From: WS-2 sp036507005
GTDB taxonomy: Bacteria > Eisenbacteria > RBG-16-71-46
DNA length: 64,000 nt
Assembly: GCA_036507005.1 (NCBI GenBank)
Contig: DASXQT010000040.1
Location: 1-64,000 of the forward strand
Direction of reading: 5' to 3'
Part shown: positions 25,563 to 34,131 of the stretch, piece after piece
Numbering within the stretch: the stretch's first letter is position 1
How the letters are laid out: each line of letters begins with the position of its first letter
Program-made: the position numbers and the translations under genes
The notes under the pieces: generated by a model
What the model saw: the letters and a program-made list of their open reading frames with translations, nothing else
The model's database searches: none
What the model was told of the DNA's origin: nothing

Positions 25563-26405
25563 GTGGCATTTCGGGACAGGGTTTTCCCACCGCCGAGGGC
25601 GATCGCCGTGAGCCAGGGCTTTGCCAGAGTCGAGCGCCAGCGCAGCTTCCTGTTGTGGCTCGGCGCCGTCACCATCACCGCGATGTGCGCGGTTCTCGCG
25701 CTCGTCACCTGGACCAGCCAGGGGGTGGCGCTGGAGTTCGACTTCGCGCAGCGCTGGCCGACCGTGGTGGGCCTGTGCGGTCTGGTGCTGATCTTCGTGC
25801 TCTACATGCAGCACAAGCACCACCAGCTCGCGGTCCTGGATGCCCGGTTGCGCGACATGGCGGTGCGGGGCGCCGCGATCGAGGCCCGCTTCACCGAGCT
25901 GTCCTTCCTGTTCGACGTCACCACCCAGCTCCAGCTCCGGCTCGATCTCAAGAGCATGCTCGACCTCGCCACACAGCGGCTCCTGCCGTGCCTGGAGGCG
26001 ACCCAGTCCTCGATCATGCTCTTCGACGAGAAGATCGGTGCCCTCGAGGTGAAGGCCGCGGCCGGGATCGACCTGCCGTTGGTCGAGGGCGCGCGCGTCG
26101 CGCCGGGCGAAGGAGTCGCGGGCTACGTCTTTTCGAAGGGCGAGTCGGTGCTGCTCACGCCCGACGTCGTGCGGGAGCGGTTCCCGCGCGATGTGAAGCC
26201 CAAGCGCACCATCGTGGGCGGCCTGTGCGTCCCGATGCGCTTCCGCGGCAGTCCCATCGGCGTGATGAGCGTGACCCGCACCACCGGGCTGGCGTTCGAG
26301 GCGATCCACGTGAAGATGCTGGAGAGCTTCGCCGAGCACTGCGCGGCCACGGTGGTGAAGACCCACCACCACCACGAGATGCTCGAGTACGTGAAGATCG
26401 GATAG
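25563..26405 (+). CDS. Membrane-anchored GAF-domain protein
   Basis: 280 aa. Two transmembrane helices (about 30-50 and 65-80: LLWLGAVTITAMCAVLALV and VVGLCGLVLIFVLYMQ), a short coiled linker (LDARLRDMAVRGAAIEARF), then a GAF domain (about 115-265: LEATQSSIMLFDEKIGAL, APGEGVAGYVFSKGES, GGLCVPMRFRGSPIGVM). No kinase, cyclase or phosphodiesterase output domain follows, so it is a sensor without an output module, perhaps acting through a partner. The start at 25563 is GTG preceded by a G-rich stretch; a GTG about fifteen codons later (SQGFARVERQ) is an alternative. Confidence 0.75.
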   Translation: MAFRDRVFPPPRAIAVSQGFARVERQRSFLLWLGAVTITAMCAVLALVTWTSQGVALEFDFAQRWPTVVGLCGLVLIFVLYMQHKHHQLAVLDARLRDMAVRGAAIEARFTELSFLFDVTTQLQLRLDLKSMLDLATQRLLPCLEATQSSIMLFDEKIGALEVKAAAGIDLPLVEGARVAPGEGVAGYVFSKGESVLLTPDVVRERFPRDVKPKRTIVGGLCVPMRFRGSPIGVMSVTRTTGLAFEAIHVKMLESFAEHCAATVVKTHHHHEMLEYVKIG

Positions 26406-26433
26406 GCGCCGCGCGAGCCGCGGGCGCGGCGCC
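26405..26433. terminator. 10-bp hairpin between convergent GAF and DUF1028 genes
   Basis: GGCGCCGCGC (26405-26414) and GCGCGGCGCC (26424-26433) are perfect inverted repeats around 9 nt. The first G overlaps the last base of the GAF stop codon, and the DUF1028 stop is 21 bp on the other side. Confidence 0.5.
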
Positions 26434-26454
26434 GGCTCCCGGCGCGCCCCGCCT

Positions 26455-27453
26455 CTACCTCACGCGCTCGAGCCTGGAGCGCGGCCGCTGGCGCACCACC
26501 TCGTCGATCTTCTTCGGGTCGTCGGGGAAGAGCCCCACCTTCGCCAGGCGCGGAACCAGGTCCACCCACTGCCGCTCGCGCGAGAACACCGAGCGAAACA
26601 GCTTGAGCGCGTCCGCCTCGCGGCCGTTGGTGTACATGGAGACCGCCGCCCAGAACTGGAGCTCCACCACGTCGGGCGCGAGCTTCGACGCCTCCTCGTA
26701 CGCCCGGAGCGCGTCGTCGGGCTTCTTGGCCGCGATCATGTTGTCGCCTTCGTCCTCGAGCGTGTAGGCGCGCCGCATGCGCACCAGACGGCGCAGCTCC
26801 TTGAGCGGCTCGTCGCTGTCTTCGACCCGCAGATCCATCACCCGGTCGGCCCACGGCTTGCCGCTCGACTGCGCCTTCACGATCACGATCGCGGCCGACT
26901 GCTTGCCGCGGATGTCGCCGCCCGCCTTCTGCGCCGCCTCGAGCGCCTGCAACATCCGCTCGGCCAAGTCGCCCTGGGCCCGCTCGAAGGCGGCCGCCAT
27001 CGCCGGCCACACCGAGGGGTTCGCCATCAGGTTGGCCTGGCAGGAGTACTGGTTGCCCGCCTGGTGGCCGGCGTCGGGGATGCAGCTCTTCCCGGTGTGC
27101 GTGGCCACGTTCCCCTTGGCGTCCACCATGGCGACCTGGCGCACGTCGGGGTTGGTGTCCGCGCGGATCAGGGAGTCGAGCGCCTGCTGCGCGGTCAGAC
27201 CCTGCCGCATCAGGTCGAGCCCCCTGGGCCCGTAGTCCACCAGCACCAGCGACTGGGTCGCCACCGCGCCGACGCCGGCCTCGGCCCACGGCACGATCGG
27301 CCCCACCGAGAAGTAGTGCGACTGCACCGCGACGCCCATCTCGCCGGTCGCGGGATCGCGCGCCACGATCGAGTAGGTGTGGGCGAGGGGAGCGGGCGGT
27401 GCGCCGGGCGAGCCGAGGACGCACAGCATGGGAACGAGCGGAAGCAGGTCCAT
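26455..27453 (-). CDS. DUF1028 Ntn-hydrolase-like secreted protein with TPR-like C-terminus
   Basis: 332 aa. Start at the ATG giving MDLLPLVPMLCVLG, because GGAGG lies 6 nt upstream and a signal peptide follows; a start six codons earlier lacks this. DUF1028 core: HTYSIVARDPATGEMGVAVQSH, GVGAVATQSLVLVDYGPRGL, LIRADTNPDVRQVAMVD, GNQYSCQANLM. This family has an Ntn-hydrolase-like fold of unknown activity. The C-terminal about 110 residues are helical and TPR-like (KPDDALRAYEEASKLAPDVVE), an added module. Confidence 0.85.
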   Translation of the reverse strand: MDLLPLVPMLCVLGSPGAPPAPLAHTYSIVARDPATGEMGVAVQSHYFSVGPIVPWAEAGVGAVATQSLVLVDYGPRGLDLMRQGLTAQQALDSLIRADTNPDVRQVAMVDAKGNVATHTGKSCIPDAGHQAGNQYSCQANLMANPSVWPAMAAAFERAQGDLAERMLQALEAAQKAGGDIRGKQSAAIVIVKAQSSGKPWADRVMDLRVEDSDEPLKELRRLVRMRRAYTLEDEGDNMIAAKKPDDALRAYEEASKLAPDVVELQFWAAVSMYTNGREADALKLFRSVFSRERQWVDLVPRLAKVGLFPDDPKKIDEVVRQRPRSRLERVR

Positions 27454-27729
27454 CGAAGACCTCCGGTTCAACGGGTCGTTAGGGGATCGAAGGCCGGAGG
27501 CTAGCAGATGCGTGTCACGGGCTCACAGGGCGCGCCCCGGGTGCGGACCGGGCGGTTCAGTCAGGCGATACTGGACGGGAGCCAGGCATCCGGAAACCGC
27601 TGGACCGCCCGGCGACCCCGCACGTAAACTGACTGATCGTCGGACCGCACTCTGCCTCGGGGTCCGCGATCAGGGCTGCAACCCACATCGGGACCGCGCA
27701 GCCCAGCGGGCAGCGCGCAGCGCCGCGGC

Positions 27730-28959
27730 TTACAGCTCGCCGCGCTCCCAGCGCTCGCCGAGCGCCAGGATCCGGCCGGGATCGAGCGCGGCTCGGATGC
27801 TCGCGCGCAGCGCGAGCACCGCCTGCTGCGGCGGAAGCACGGGCGCGATCTCGCCCGCCCCGCACGCCGCGATCAGCGCGAAGCCGTGCGCGGCGAGGCG
27901 CTCCACCGCTGCCTGGGCTGCGCCGCGCCCGGGATGGAGGTGCAGCCGCCCGGCCGGGGCGTGGAAGACGAAGCCCTCGGGCGCGAGGTCCAGCACCGGC
28001 GCGAGCGCCGCCGGCGTGTTGTGCGCGGTGGTGAAGGTGAGCCGTGGGAGCGCAGCCTCGCCCCCGTCCGCGAGCGCCTGCCACAGCGCCTCCGCCTCGG
28101 CGCCGCTCCGCTCCGCCGCGGGCCTGCCGAGCCGCGCGACCGCGCGCTGCACCTGTTTCTGCACCCACGCCTCATCGTCCTCGAATCCCAGCGCCACGAC
28201 GTAGGGTGCCTCGGGGCCCTGCGGCGCGGCCGCCCGCGCCGCGCCCGCGAGCACGGTGAGCGCCGCGGGCTCGAACCGCGGGAACTCCGCCCAGCGCTCG
28301 CGGTCGCGGAGCTGCTCCGCGGTCGCCGGATAGAGCAGCGCCGCACGCCGCTCCGGGCTCGGGAGCAGCTTGAGGCTCGCCTCGACCAGGACCGCGAGCC
28401 CGCCGCGCGATCCGCACAGCAGCCGGTGGATCGCGTAGCCGGCCACGTTCTTCACCACCTTGCCGCCGCTGCGCGCGAGGGTCCCGTCGCCGAGCACGAA
28501 GCGCGCGCCGAGGATGCGGTCGCGCGGGGCGCCGAAGCGCAGGCGCCGCGGCCCCGAGGCGTTGGCCGCGAGCGCCCCGCCGAGGGTGGTGCGGCCGCCG
28601 CCCGGCGCTTCGAGCGGCAGCTCCTGGCCGCGCGCCGCCAGCGTGGCGCGCAGCGTCGCGAGCGTGACGCCGCATTCGGCGGTGACGGTCAGGTCCTCGG
28701 GCTCGTACTCGATCATGCGGTCGAGCGCGGAGAGATCGAGCGCGAGGTCGGCGGGCGGAAGCTCCGCGGCGAGCGACGCGTCCGGCGGGCCGCCGAACGG
28801 GATCACGCGCAGCCCGTCGCGCGCGGCCGCGCGCATCGCCTCGACCAGCTCCTCGCGGGTCGCGGGCTTGAGCGCCAGCCGGGGCGGACGGCTCGCCGCG
28901 CCGTAGGGAGCGGGATCCACCGCGCGCGCCGGGTCGAAGCCGGGCAGGGTCGAAAGCAT
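27730..28959 (-). CDS. glcE: Glycolate oxidase FAD-binding subunit
   Basis: 409 aa. PCMH-type FAD domain with RVIPFGGP, DLTVTAECGVTLATL, GGRTTLGGALAANASGPRRLRFG, RDRILGARFVLGDG and GGKVVKNVAGYAIHRL, the last being a GlcE hallmark. Short relative to GlcD and without the GlcD-type C-terminal His-Glu-His region, as expected for GlcE. The ATG at 28959 is chosen as the last one before conserved sequence. It would complex with GlcD (32.4 kb) and GlcF (9.8 kb) to oxidise glycolate or a related 2-hydroxy acid. It stands alone rather than in a glc operon. Confidence 0.87.
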   Translation of the reverse strand: MLSTLPGFDPARAVDPAPYGAASRPPRLALKPATREELVEAMRAAARDGLRVIPFGGPPDASLAAELPPADLALDLSALDRMIEYEPEDLTVTAECGVTLATLRATLAARGQELPLEAPGGGRTTLGGALAANASGPRRLRFGAPRDRILGARFVLGDGTLARSGGKVVKNVAGYAIHRLLCGSRGGLAVLVEASLKLLPSPERRAALLYPATAEQLRDRERWAEFPRFEPAALTVLAGAARAAAPQGPEAPYVVALGFEDDEAWVQKQVQRAVARLGRPAAERSGAEAEALWQALADGGEAALPRLTFTTAHNTPAALAPVLDLAPEGFVFHAPAGRLHLHPGRGAAQAAVERLAAHGFALIAACGAGEIAPVLPPQQAVLALRASIRAALDPGRILALGERWERGEL

Positions 28960-29317
28960 GCGGGACAGCGTAGCCCGAGTCGTCTCGGGAGAGGAAGCGC
29001 GGCGTTCCGCGCCGATATCGCGGCCCCCGGAGCGGGGCGGCCGCCCAACTCGCTGAGCGAGTGGAGACGGTGGCCGAATAAGACGCTTGACCTGGACGCA
29101 ACGCAGGCCGATGCTCATTCGTGGCTGGGCGTTCGGCACCACTACTCGCGCTCCGCGCCTCGGTGCCTCACTCGCGTCGTTTACGGCCCGCACGCGACAT
29201 CGGAATCGCTCGCCGCTCCCGCCTCCCGTTCCGCTCCCACCATTCCGGCGTGGTGACACAGAACCGGGAAGGACATGACCGCGGTCCGACCGGGGACGCG
29301 GGAGAGGGAGTCGAACG
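28960..29317. other. 358-bp divergent intergenic region with a TPR-like coding scrap
   Basis: Lies between divergent glcE and a lipoprotein gene. On the plus strand around 29085-29140 one frame reads LDLDATQADAHSWLG, which resembles a TPR unit but has no start and no continuing similarity; it may be a gene remnant or chance. TTGACC at about 29088 has only a weak -10 partner 17 nt on (GATGCT). Nothing else stands out. Confidence 0.4.
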
Positions 29318-31717
29318 ATGATGCGAGGCTACCGTCTCTCCGGTTTCGCCGCGCTCGCCGCGCTGATCGCGGCCGGGTGCGGAATCCAGAGAAACCCGCT
29401 GCTGGTGCCGAACCAGCCACCCGAAGTGGAGCTGTTCGCGCAGCGCGCGAGTCCGTCCACGACCGGGTCGTTCTCGTACCGCCTGCAATGGGTGGGGCAC
29501 GATCCCGACGGCCGGGTCGACCACTTCCTGTACGCGCTCGGATCGCCTGGGAGCGACAATGACGCCGCGACGTGGACCTCGACCGCGGCGCGCGAGCGGG
29601 CATTGAGCTTCCCGGCCGGCAACGCGCGCGCGGACCGGGCGTCGACCGAAGCTCCCGAGCCCAGCGTGTTCAGCGTCCGCGCCGTGGATGCTGCCGGCGC
29701 GATGTCGGCGCCCGCCCAGGTCGCATTCTTCGACGGCGAGCTGGCGCCTCGGGTGGAGATAGTTTCCCCAGCCCCGAGCACGCTGATGCGCCGTTACGTC
29801 GCTCCCACATTCTGCGTTCAGTGGAGGGGGACCGCATTCGACGACGACTCCTCGGCAGAGCGCGTGGTCGAGTACAAGTACAAGCTGCTGAGCTCCACGA
29901 CCGATGTCTCCGCCATCACTGCGCGCCTGCATCCCGACTCCGTCCGGCGCTACTACGCGGCGCGCAACTGGCCGGGCTGGACGTCCACGCGCGGGCGCGT
30001 GACGAGCGCGGTCCTGCGGAATCTGACGCCTGAACAGGAGTACGTCTTCGTCATCACCTGCTTCGACGACGAAGGCAACTACGATCCCCTCTTCTCCTTC
30101 GACAAGAACATGCTCTATCTGCGGGTCGTGTACGTGACCGCGCTGCCTCCGAGGATCACCCTCTTCAATCCGTTCGTCCACTACGTCAGCGGCCCGTCCG
30201 CGCTCGATGTGAACCTCGAGGTCCCGGGCGGGATTCCGATCACGTTCCACTGGTCCGCGGAGGCCTCGGCGGGAAGCCGGATCACGGGGTATCGCTGGGC
30301 CCTCGATCTGGTGACGACGCCGGAGGACGGGGATGGCGACGACGAGGATGGGGAGCACGACGACGAGGCCGAGGGGGCTGGGCGCTGGAGCCGCTGGAGC
30401 CTGACCAATACCTCGGCGAAGGTTGGGCCCTTCGCTGGCGGCACGATTCACAAGCTCTACGTCGAGGCCAGGGCCAACCTCGGCTGCGAGGGGGGTAGCG
30501 AGGCCCGCGCCCTCCTGGTTGTGAGGATGTCCGCGGTCCAGGCGGCCTACGAAAAAGAGCTGCTGATCGTGAACGACACGCGCCTGTATCTCGACTACAT
30601 CTGGCCGGGCACGGACTGCAGTCATTCCGCGAATCGCCCGATCGGCCCATGGCCGTCGAGGGCCGAGCTCGACACGTTCCTATTCGCGCGCGGGGGAGTG
30701 CCGTGGAGGTGCTACCCGCCGGTCAACGGACGGTCACAGCTCAGCCCGCAGGGCATCTTCTACGGCTATCCGTTCGATACGCTCGGGACCAACTTCGGGA
30801 TCAGCGACCTCACCGTCAAGCTCTCCACGCTCGCCCGTTACCGCCACGTGATCTGGCTCGTGGACGCGAGGGGCGCCCTCAACTTCAGGAACGGCACGTA
30901 CGGGGGGGACATCTACGGTCCCCAGACCTCCATGCGCTACATGAACCGCCCCGGTGGCTTGAACCCGCTCGCCGCCTATGTCCTGCAGGGCGGCCTGGTA
31001 TGGCTCGCGGGAGGCGGCGCGGCCACGGCGGCGACGATCAACTTCAACAAGACCTCCAACGACAACGCGGGGCCGATTCCGACGCTGACGCTCTCGAACG
31101 CAGCCGGCGAGCTGGTTCCGGGGCGCTTCGTCTACGACCAGGCCCACTGGCGCTCGGAGTTCAAGCAGTACACCGCGAGCGTCCGGTTTCTCCGTTCGCT
31201 GGGCCGATTCGACGGCCGCCCCGGCATCTACGCCGGGCTTCCTGCCGAGATGCAAGCCAAGACCCCGGAGACGGACCCGTTGCCGCCCAACCGGCCGCCC
31301 AACCCTTCGAACTTCTACCAGACGTCCTTCGGCTTCGAGTTTCTCAGCGCGCCGAACGAGATCGTGGAGGATCTCGACCCCGGGCCGCACAGGGACCCCC
31401 ATTCCACGCTCGACACGCTATACGTGGTGAAGGCAGGGACACTGGGGCAGGACCAGGTGAACCCGGTGATGACCTACTACCACGGGGGCCGGGACAACCC
31501 GCCCTTCCTCCTCACCGGCTTCGACCTGTGGAGCTTCCGCCGCTCGCAGTGCGTACAGCTCGTGGACTTCGTGCTGCAGCAGCTGTGGGGGATTCCTCCC
31601 CCGACCGGCCCGGCCGTCGCGACGCCGGCGAAGTCCCGTGTGCCGATCGGAAAGCTCGTGCGCCCTGCGGATGGACCCGCGTCGGCCGTGGTCCCGGGGG
31701 CTGCGCGACGCGACTGA
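29318..31717 (+). CDS. Large lipoprotein with Ig/FnIII-like domains, function unknown
   Basis: 799 aa. Lipoprotein signal peptide with lipobox LIAAGC (Cys about residue 21). Two Ig/fibronectin-like regions follow (VELFAQRASPSTTGSFSYRLQW with HDPDGRVDHFLYAL; later GIPITFHWSAEASAGSRITG), with a very acidic linker (DGDDEDGEHDDEAEG). The second half (LLIVNDTRLYLDYIW, YRHVIWLVDARGALNF, GLVWLAGGGAA, FLLTGFDLWSFR) resembles the alpha/beta glutamine-amidotransferase-like domain seen in large secreted proteins of FCB bacteria, which lacks an obvious catalytic Cys here. Purine-rich RBS-like sequence just upstream. Probably outer-membrane or surface anchored. Confidence 0.7.
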   Translation: MMRGYRLSGFAALAALIAAGCGIQRNPLLVPNQPPEVELFAQRASPSTTGSFSYRLQWVGHDPDGRVDHFLYALGSPGSDNDAATWTSTAARERALSFPAGNARADRASTEAPEPSVFSVRAVDAAGAMSAPAQVAFFDGELAPRVEIVSPAPSTLMRRYVAPTFCVQWRGTAFDDDSSAERVVEYKYKLLSSTTDVSAITARLHPDSVRRYYAARNWPGWTSTRGRVTSAVLRNLTPEQEYVFVITCFDDEGNYDPLFSFDKNMLYLRVVYVTALPPRITLFNPFVHYVSGPSALDVNLEVPGGIPITFHWSAEASAGSRITGYRWALDLVTTPEDGDGDDEDGEHDDEAEGAGRWSRWSLTNTSAKVGPFAGGTIHKLYVEARANLGCEGGSEARALLVVRMSAVQAAYEKELLIVNDTRLYLDYIWPGTDCSHSANRPIGPWPSRAELDTFLFARGGVPWRCYPPVNGRSQLSPQGIFYGYPFDTLGTNFGISDLTVKLSTLARYRHVIWLVDARGALNFRNGTYGGDIYGPQTSMRYMNRPGGLNPLAAYVLQGGLVWLAGGGAATAATINFNKTSNDNAGPIPTLTLSNAAGELVPGRFVYDQAHWRSEFKQYTASVRFLRSLGRFDGRPGIYAGLPAEMQAKTPETDPLPPNRPPNPSNFYQTSFGFEFLSAPNEIVEDLDPGPHRDPHSTLDTLYVVKAGTLGQDQVNPVMTYYHGGRDNPPFLLTGFDLWSFRRSQCVQLVDFVLQQLWGIPPPTGPAVATPAKSRVPIGKLVRPADGPASAVVPGAARRD

Positions 31718-31742
31718 GGCGACTCGAGAGCCGCGCGGCGCA

Positions 31743-31763
31743 GGGGCGGTCGCAACCGTCCCC
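31743..31763. terminator. Hairpin between convergent genes
   Basis: GGGGCGGT (31743-31750) pairs with ACCG-T-CCCC (31755-31763, one bulged T) around the tetraloop CGCA. Located in the 49-bp gap between the lipoprotein gene and the convergent membrane protein gene. Confidence 0.4.
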
Positions 31764-31766
31764 GCC

Positions 31767-32273
31767 TCAGCGCGGGCTCGGCGCGTGGCGGCGGAACAGG
31801 CGCGAGGCGTGCCGGGTGACGGCGCGGAAGAACGGGCCGCCCCACAGGCCGGCCGAGATCAGCGCTCCGAACAGCATCACGGCGTCGATACTCGCGCGGC
31901 CCTCGCGCTCCCAGTAGACGTCCTCCAGGTTGAGCCACAGCGCGAACTCGTCGAGCGTCAGCGCCGCGCCCGCCCCGTAGAGCGCCGCGTTGAGCCGCCC
32001 GATGCGCAGCGAGCGGCCGTTCGGGCCTTCGGCATCCAGGATCATCCACGAGTAGCCCGCGAGCAGCAGGAGCATGATGCCCCACACCAGGTGGTGCACG
32101 TGGATCTGTCCGATCACGACGCGGAACGGATAGTCCAGGGCCCGAGACCAGTGGGTGAGGAGCCGCGCGGCGCCGAACGTCACGAAGAAGCTCGCCGAGG
32201 AGAGGAACAACCTCTCGCGGCGGGCGTCGCGGAAGTGCCGCCGGTAGAGCGCTGCGAGTCTGCCGAGTCTCAT
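31767..32273 (-). CDS. Conserved integral membrane protein with IHVHHLVWG motif
   Basis: 168 aa with four predicted helices. The segment QIHVHHLVWGIMLLLLAGYSW places three histidines at the start of a helix, and ALTLDEFALWLNLEDVYW is a second conserved-looking amphipathic stretch. Such proteins recur in many bacteria as integral membrane proteins of unknown function. The His cluster plus Asp/Glu in the other motif suggests a metal site within the membrane, which is inference. It lies 104 bp downstream of glcD on the same strand. Confidence 0.7.
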   Translation of the reverse strand: MRLGRLAALYRRHFRDARRERLFLSSASFFVTFGAARLLTHWSRALDYPFRVVIGQIHVHHLVWGIMLLLLAGYSWMILDAEGPNGRSLRIGRLNAALYGAGAALTLDEFALWLNLEDVYWEREGRASIDAVMLFGALISAGLWGGPFFRAVTRHASRLFRRHAPSPR

Positions 32274-32377
32274 GAGAGCTGGGACATCCTTGTCGTGAAG
32301 GGGGGATCGGTCGCCCCGATGTTATCGGGCGGGCCGGGTGCGCGGCTGCACGAGCTTTTCCCGCGCCGTGCCCGACC

Positions 32378-33868
32378 CTAGATCCACGGGCCCTCGGCGT
32401 CCGCACGCGGGCGCATGCCGCCCATCTGGGCGGGCGTTGCCGCCCGCTCCCGCGTGGCGCCCGCCGCGCCCTCGCCGCAGCCCGCGCCGCCGGGCAGGAT
32501 CTTGAGGGGGTTCAGCGTCTCGCCGGGATCGAAGGCGCGCCGCAATCGGCCCATGGTCTCGAGATCGTCGGCCGCGAACAACTCGCTCATCATCGGGCGC
32601 TTCTCGATCCCCACGCCGTGCTCGCCGGAGATCGTGCCGCCCATGCGGATGCACATGCGCAGGATCTCGTGCGAGACCTCGAGCGCCGAGGCCTGCGCCG
32701 CGGCGTCGTCGGCGTCGAACAGGATGTGGGGGTGGAGGTTCCCGTCGCCGGCGTGGAACACGTTGCCGGCCTCGAGCCCGCGCTCCTCCGCCATGCGGTA
32801 GATCGCGCCCAGCGCCTCGGCGAGCCGGGTGCGCGGCACCACGCCGTCCATGATGTAGAAGCCGGACGCGGTGCGGCCGTAGGCGCCGAAGGCCGACTTG
32901 CGCCCGCGCCAGATCGCGGCGCGCTCGGCCTCGTCACGGGCGAGGCGGGTGGAGCGCGCGCCGTTCTCGCGCGCGAGCGCGCTGATGCGCTCGACCTGGG
33001 GATCGAGGGTCACCGCCGGGCCGTCCACCTCGATCAGCAGCACTGCGCCCGCATCCAGCGGCAGCCCGAGGTGGAGCCAGGCCTCGACCAGCGCCGTGGT
33101 GTGGCGGTCCATGATCTCCATCGCCGCGGGCACGATCCCGGCCGCGATCGCGGCCGAGACCGCGCGGCACGATTCCTCGACCGTGGCGAAGTCGAAGAGC
33201 ATGGTCTTCACCGCCTCGGGCCGCGGCAGGAGGCGCACGCAGATCTCGGTCACGATCGCGAGCGTCCCTTCGCTCCCCACGATCACCGAGGCGAGGTCGA
33301 AGTCGGGCGAATCGAGAGCCTCGCCGCCGAGCGCGACCACGGTGCCGTCGTGGAGCACCGCCACCACGCCCAGCACGTGATTGAACGTGACCCCGTACTT
33401 GAGGCAGTGCGGGCCGCCGGCGTTGGTCGCGACGTTGCCGCCGAGCGTGCTCACCTGCTGCGAGGCCGGGTCGGGCGCGTAGTAGAGACCGTGCGTCGCG
33501 AGCTGCTGGGAGAGCGCCAGGTTCACCAGCCCGGGATCGACCCAGGCCAGCATGCGCTCGGGATCGACGCTCCGCACCGCCGTCATGCAGTTGAGCGAGA
33601 GCACGATGCCGCCGCGCTCGGGCGTGGCGCCCCCCGCGAGCCCGGTGCCGGCGCCGCGCGGCGTGACCGCGACGCCGCGGGCGTGCGCCCAGCGCACCAC
33701 CGCCGCGACCTCGTCGGTCGAGCGCGGCAGCACGACCACCTCGGGCATGCGCTTCTCGAGCGCGAGCGCGTCCGCCTCGTAGGTGAAGAGCGCCGCCTCG
33801 CTCGCGAGCACGCCGTCCTCGCCCAGCAGCGCGCGCAGGTCGTCGATGTCGGAGGGGCTCAGAGCCAT
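32378..33868 (-). CDS. glcD: Glycolate oxidase subunit GlcD (FAD-linked oxidase)
   Basis: 496 aa catalytic flavoprotein. Motifs: VTPRGAGTGLAGGATPERGG and QQVSTLGGNVATNAGGPHCLKYG (FAD site), VGSEGTLAIVTEICVRLLP, and the C-terminal vanillyl-oxidase-type domain with NVFHAGDGNLHPHILFD (catalytic/metal His) and GGTISGEHGVGIEKRP. All landmarks intact. ATG at 33868 begins MALSPSDIDDLRALLG; an in-frame start 12 codons upstream is less likely. Partners glcE and glcF lie in the same window but in separate transcripts. Confidence 0.93.
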   Translation of the reverse strand: MALSPSDIDDLRALLGEDGVLASEAALFTYEADALALEKRMPEVVVLPRSTDEVAAVVRWAHARGVAVTPRGAGTGLAGGATPERGGIVLSLNCMTAVRSVDPERMLAWVDPGLVNLALSQQLATHGLYYAPDPASQQVSTLGGNVATNAGGPHCLKYGVTFNHVLGVVAVLHDGTVVALGGEALDSPDFDLASVIVGSEGTLAIVTEICVRLLPRPEAVKTMLFDFATVEESCRAVSAAIAAGIVPAAMEIMDRHTTALVEAWLHLGLPLDAGAVLLIEVDGPAVTLDPQVERISALARENGARSTRLARDEAERAAIWRGRKSAFGAYGRTASGFYIMDGVVPRTRLAEALGAIYRMAEERGLEAGNVFHAGDGNLHPHILFDADDAAAQASALEVSHEILRMCIRMGGTISGEHGVGIEKRPMMSELFAADDLETMGRLRRAFDPGETLNPLKILPGGAGCGEGAAGATRERAATPAQMGGMRPRADAEGPWI

Positions 33869-34131
33869 GCGGGCAGCGTAGCGCGTGGTCCGCCTGCCGG
33901 CCACCCAGGCGCGCGCCGCCCCCGGGCCGCGACAGCGCGAAAACTGGCCATCCCGCTACGCAAAATCTGGCCGCGGCGTGACGCCGTGCCGCGGCAGTCC
34001 GGCGCCGGGCCCCGAAGCCGGGCGGCTCCGAGGCACCCGGCCCGCGGCATGCAGGTTGCCTCACGCGGGGGCCCCGGCCGGCCCGCCGCGACGCTCCCGG
34101 CCCAGCCGCGAACTCTGCGAGACCCACGATC

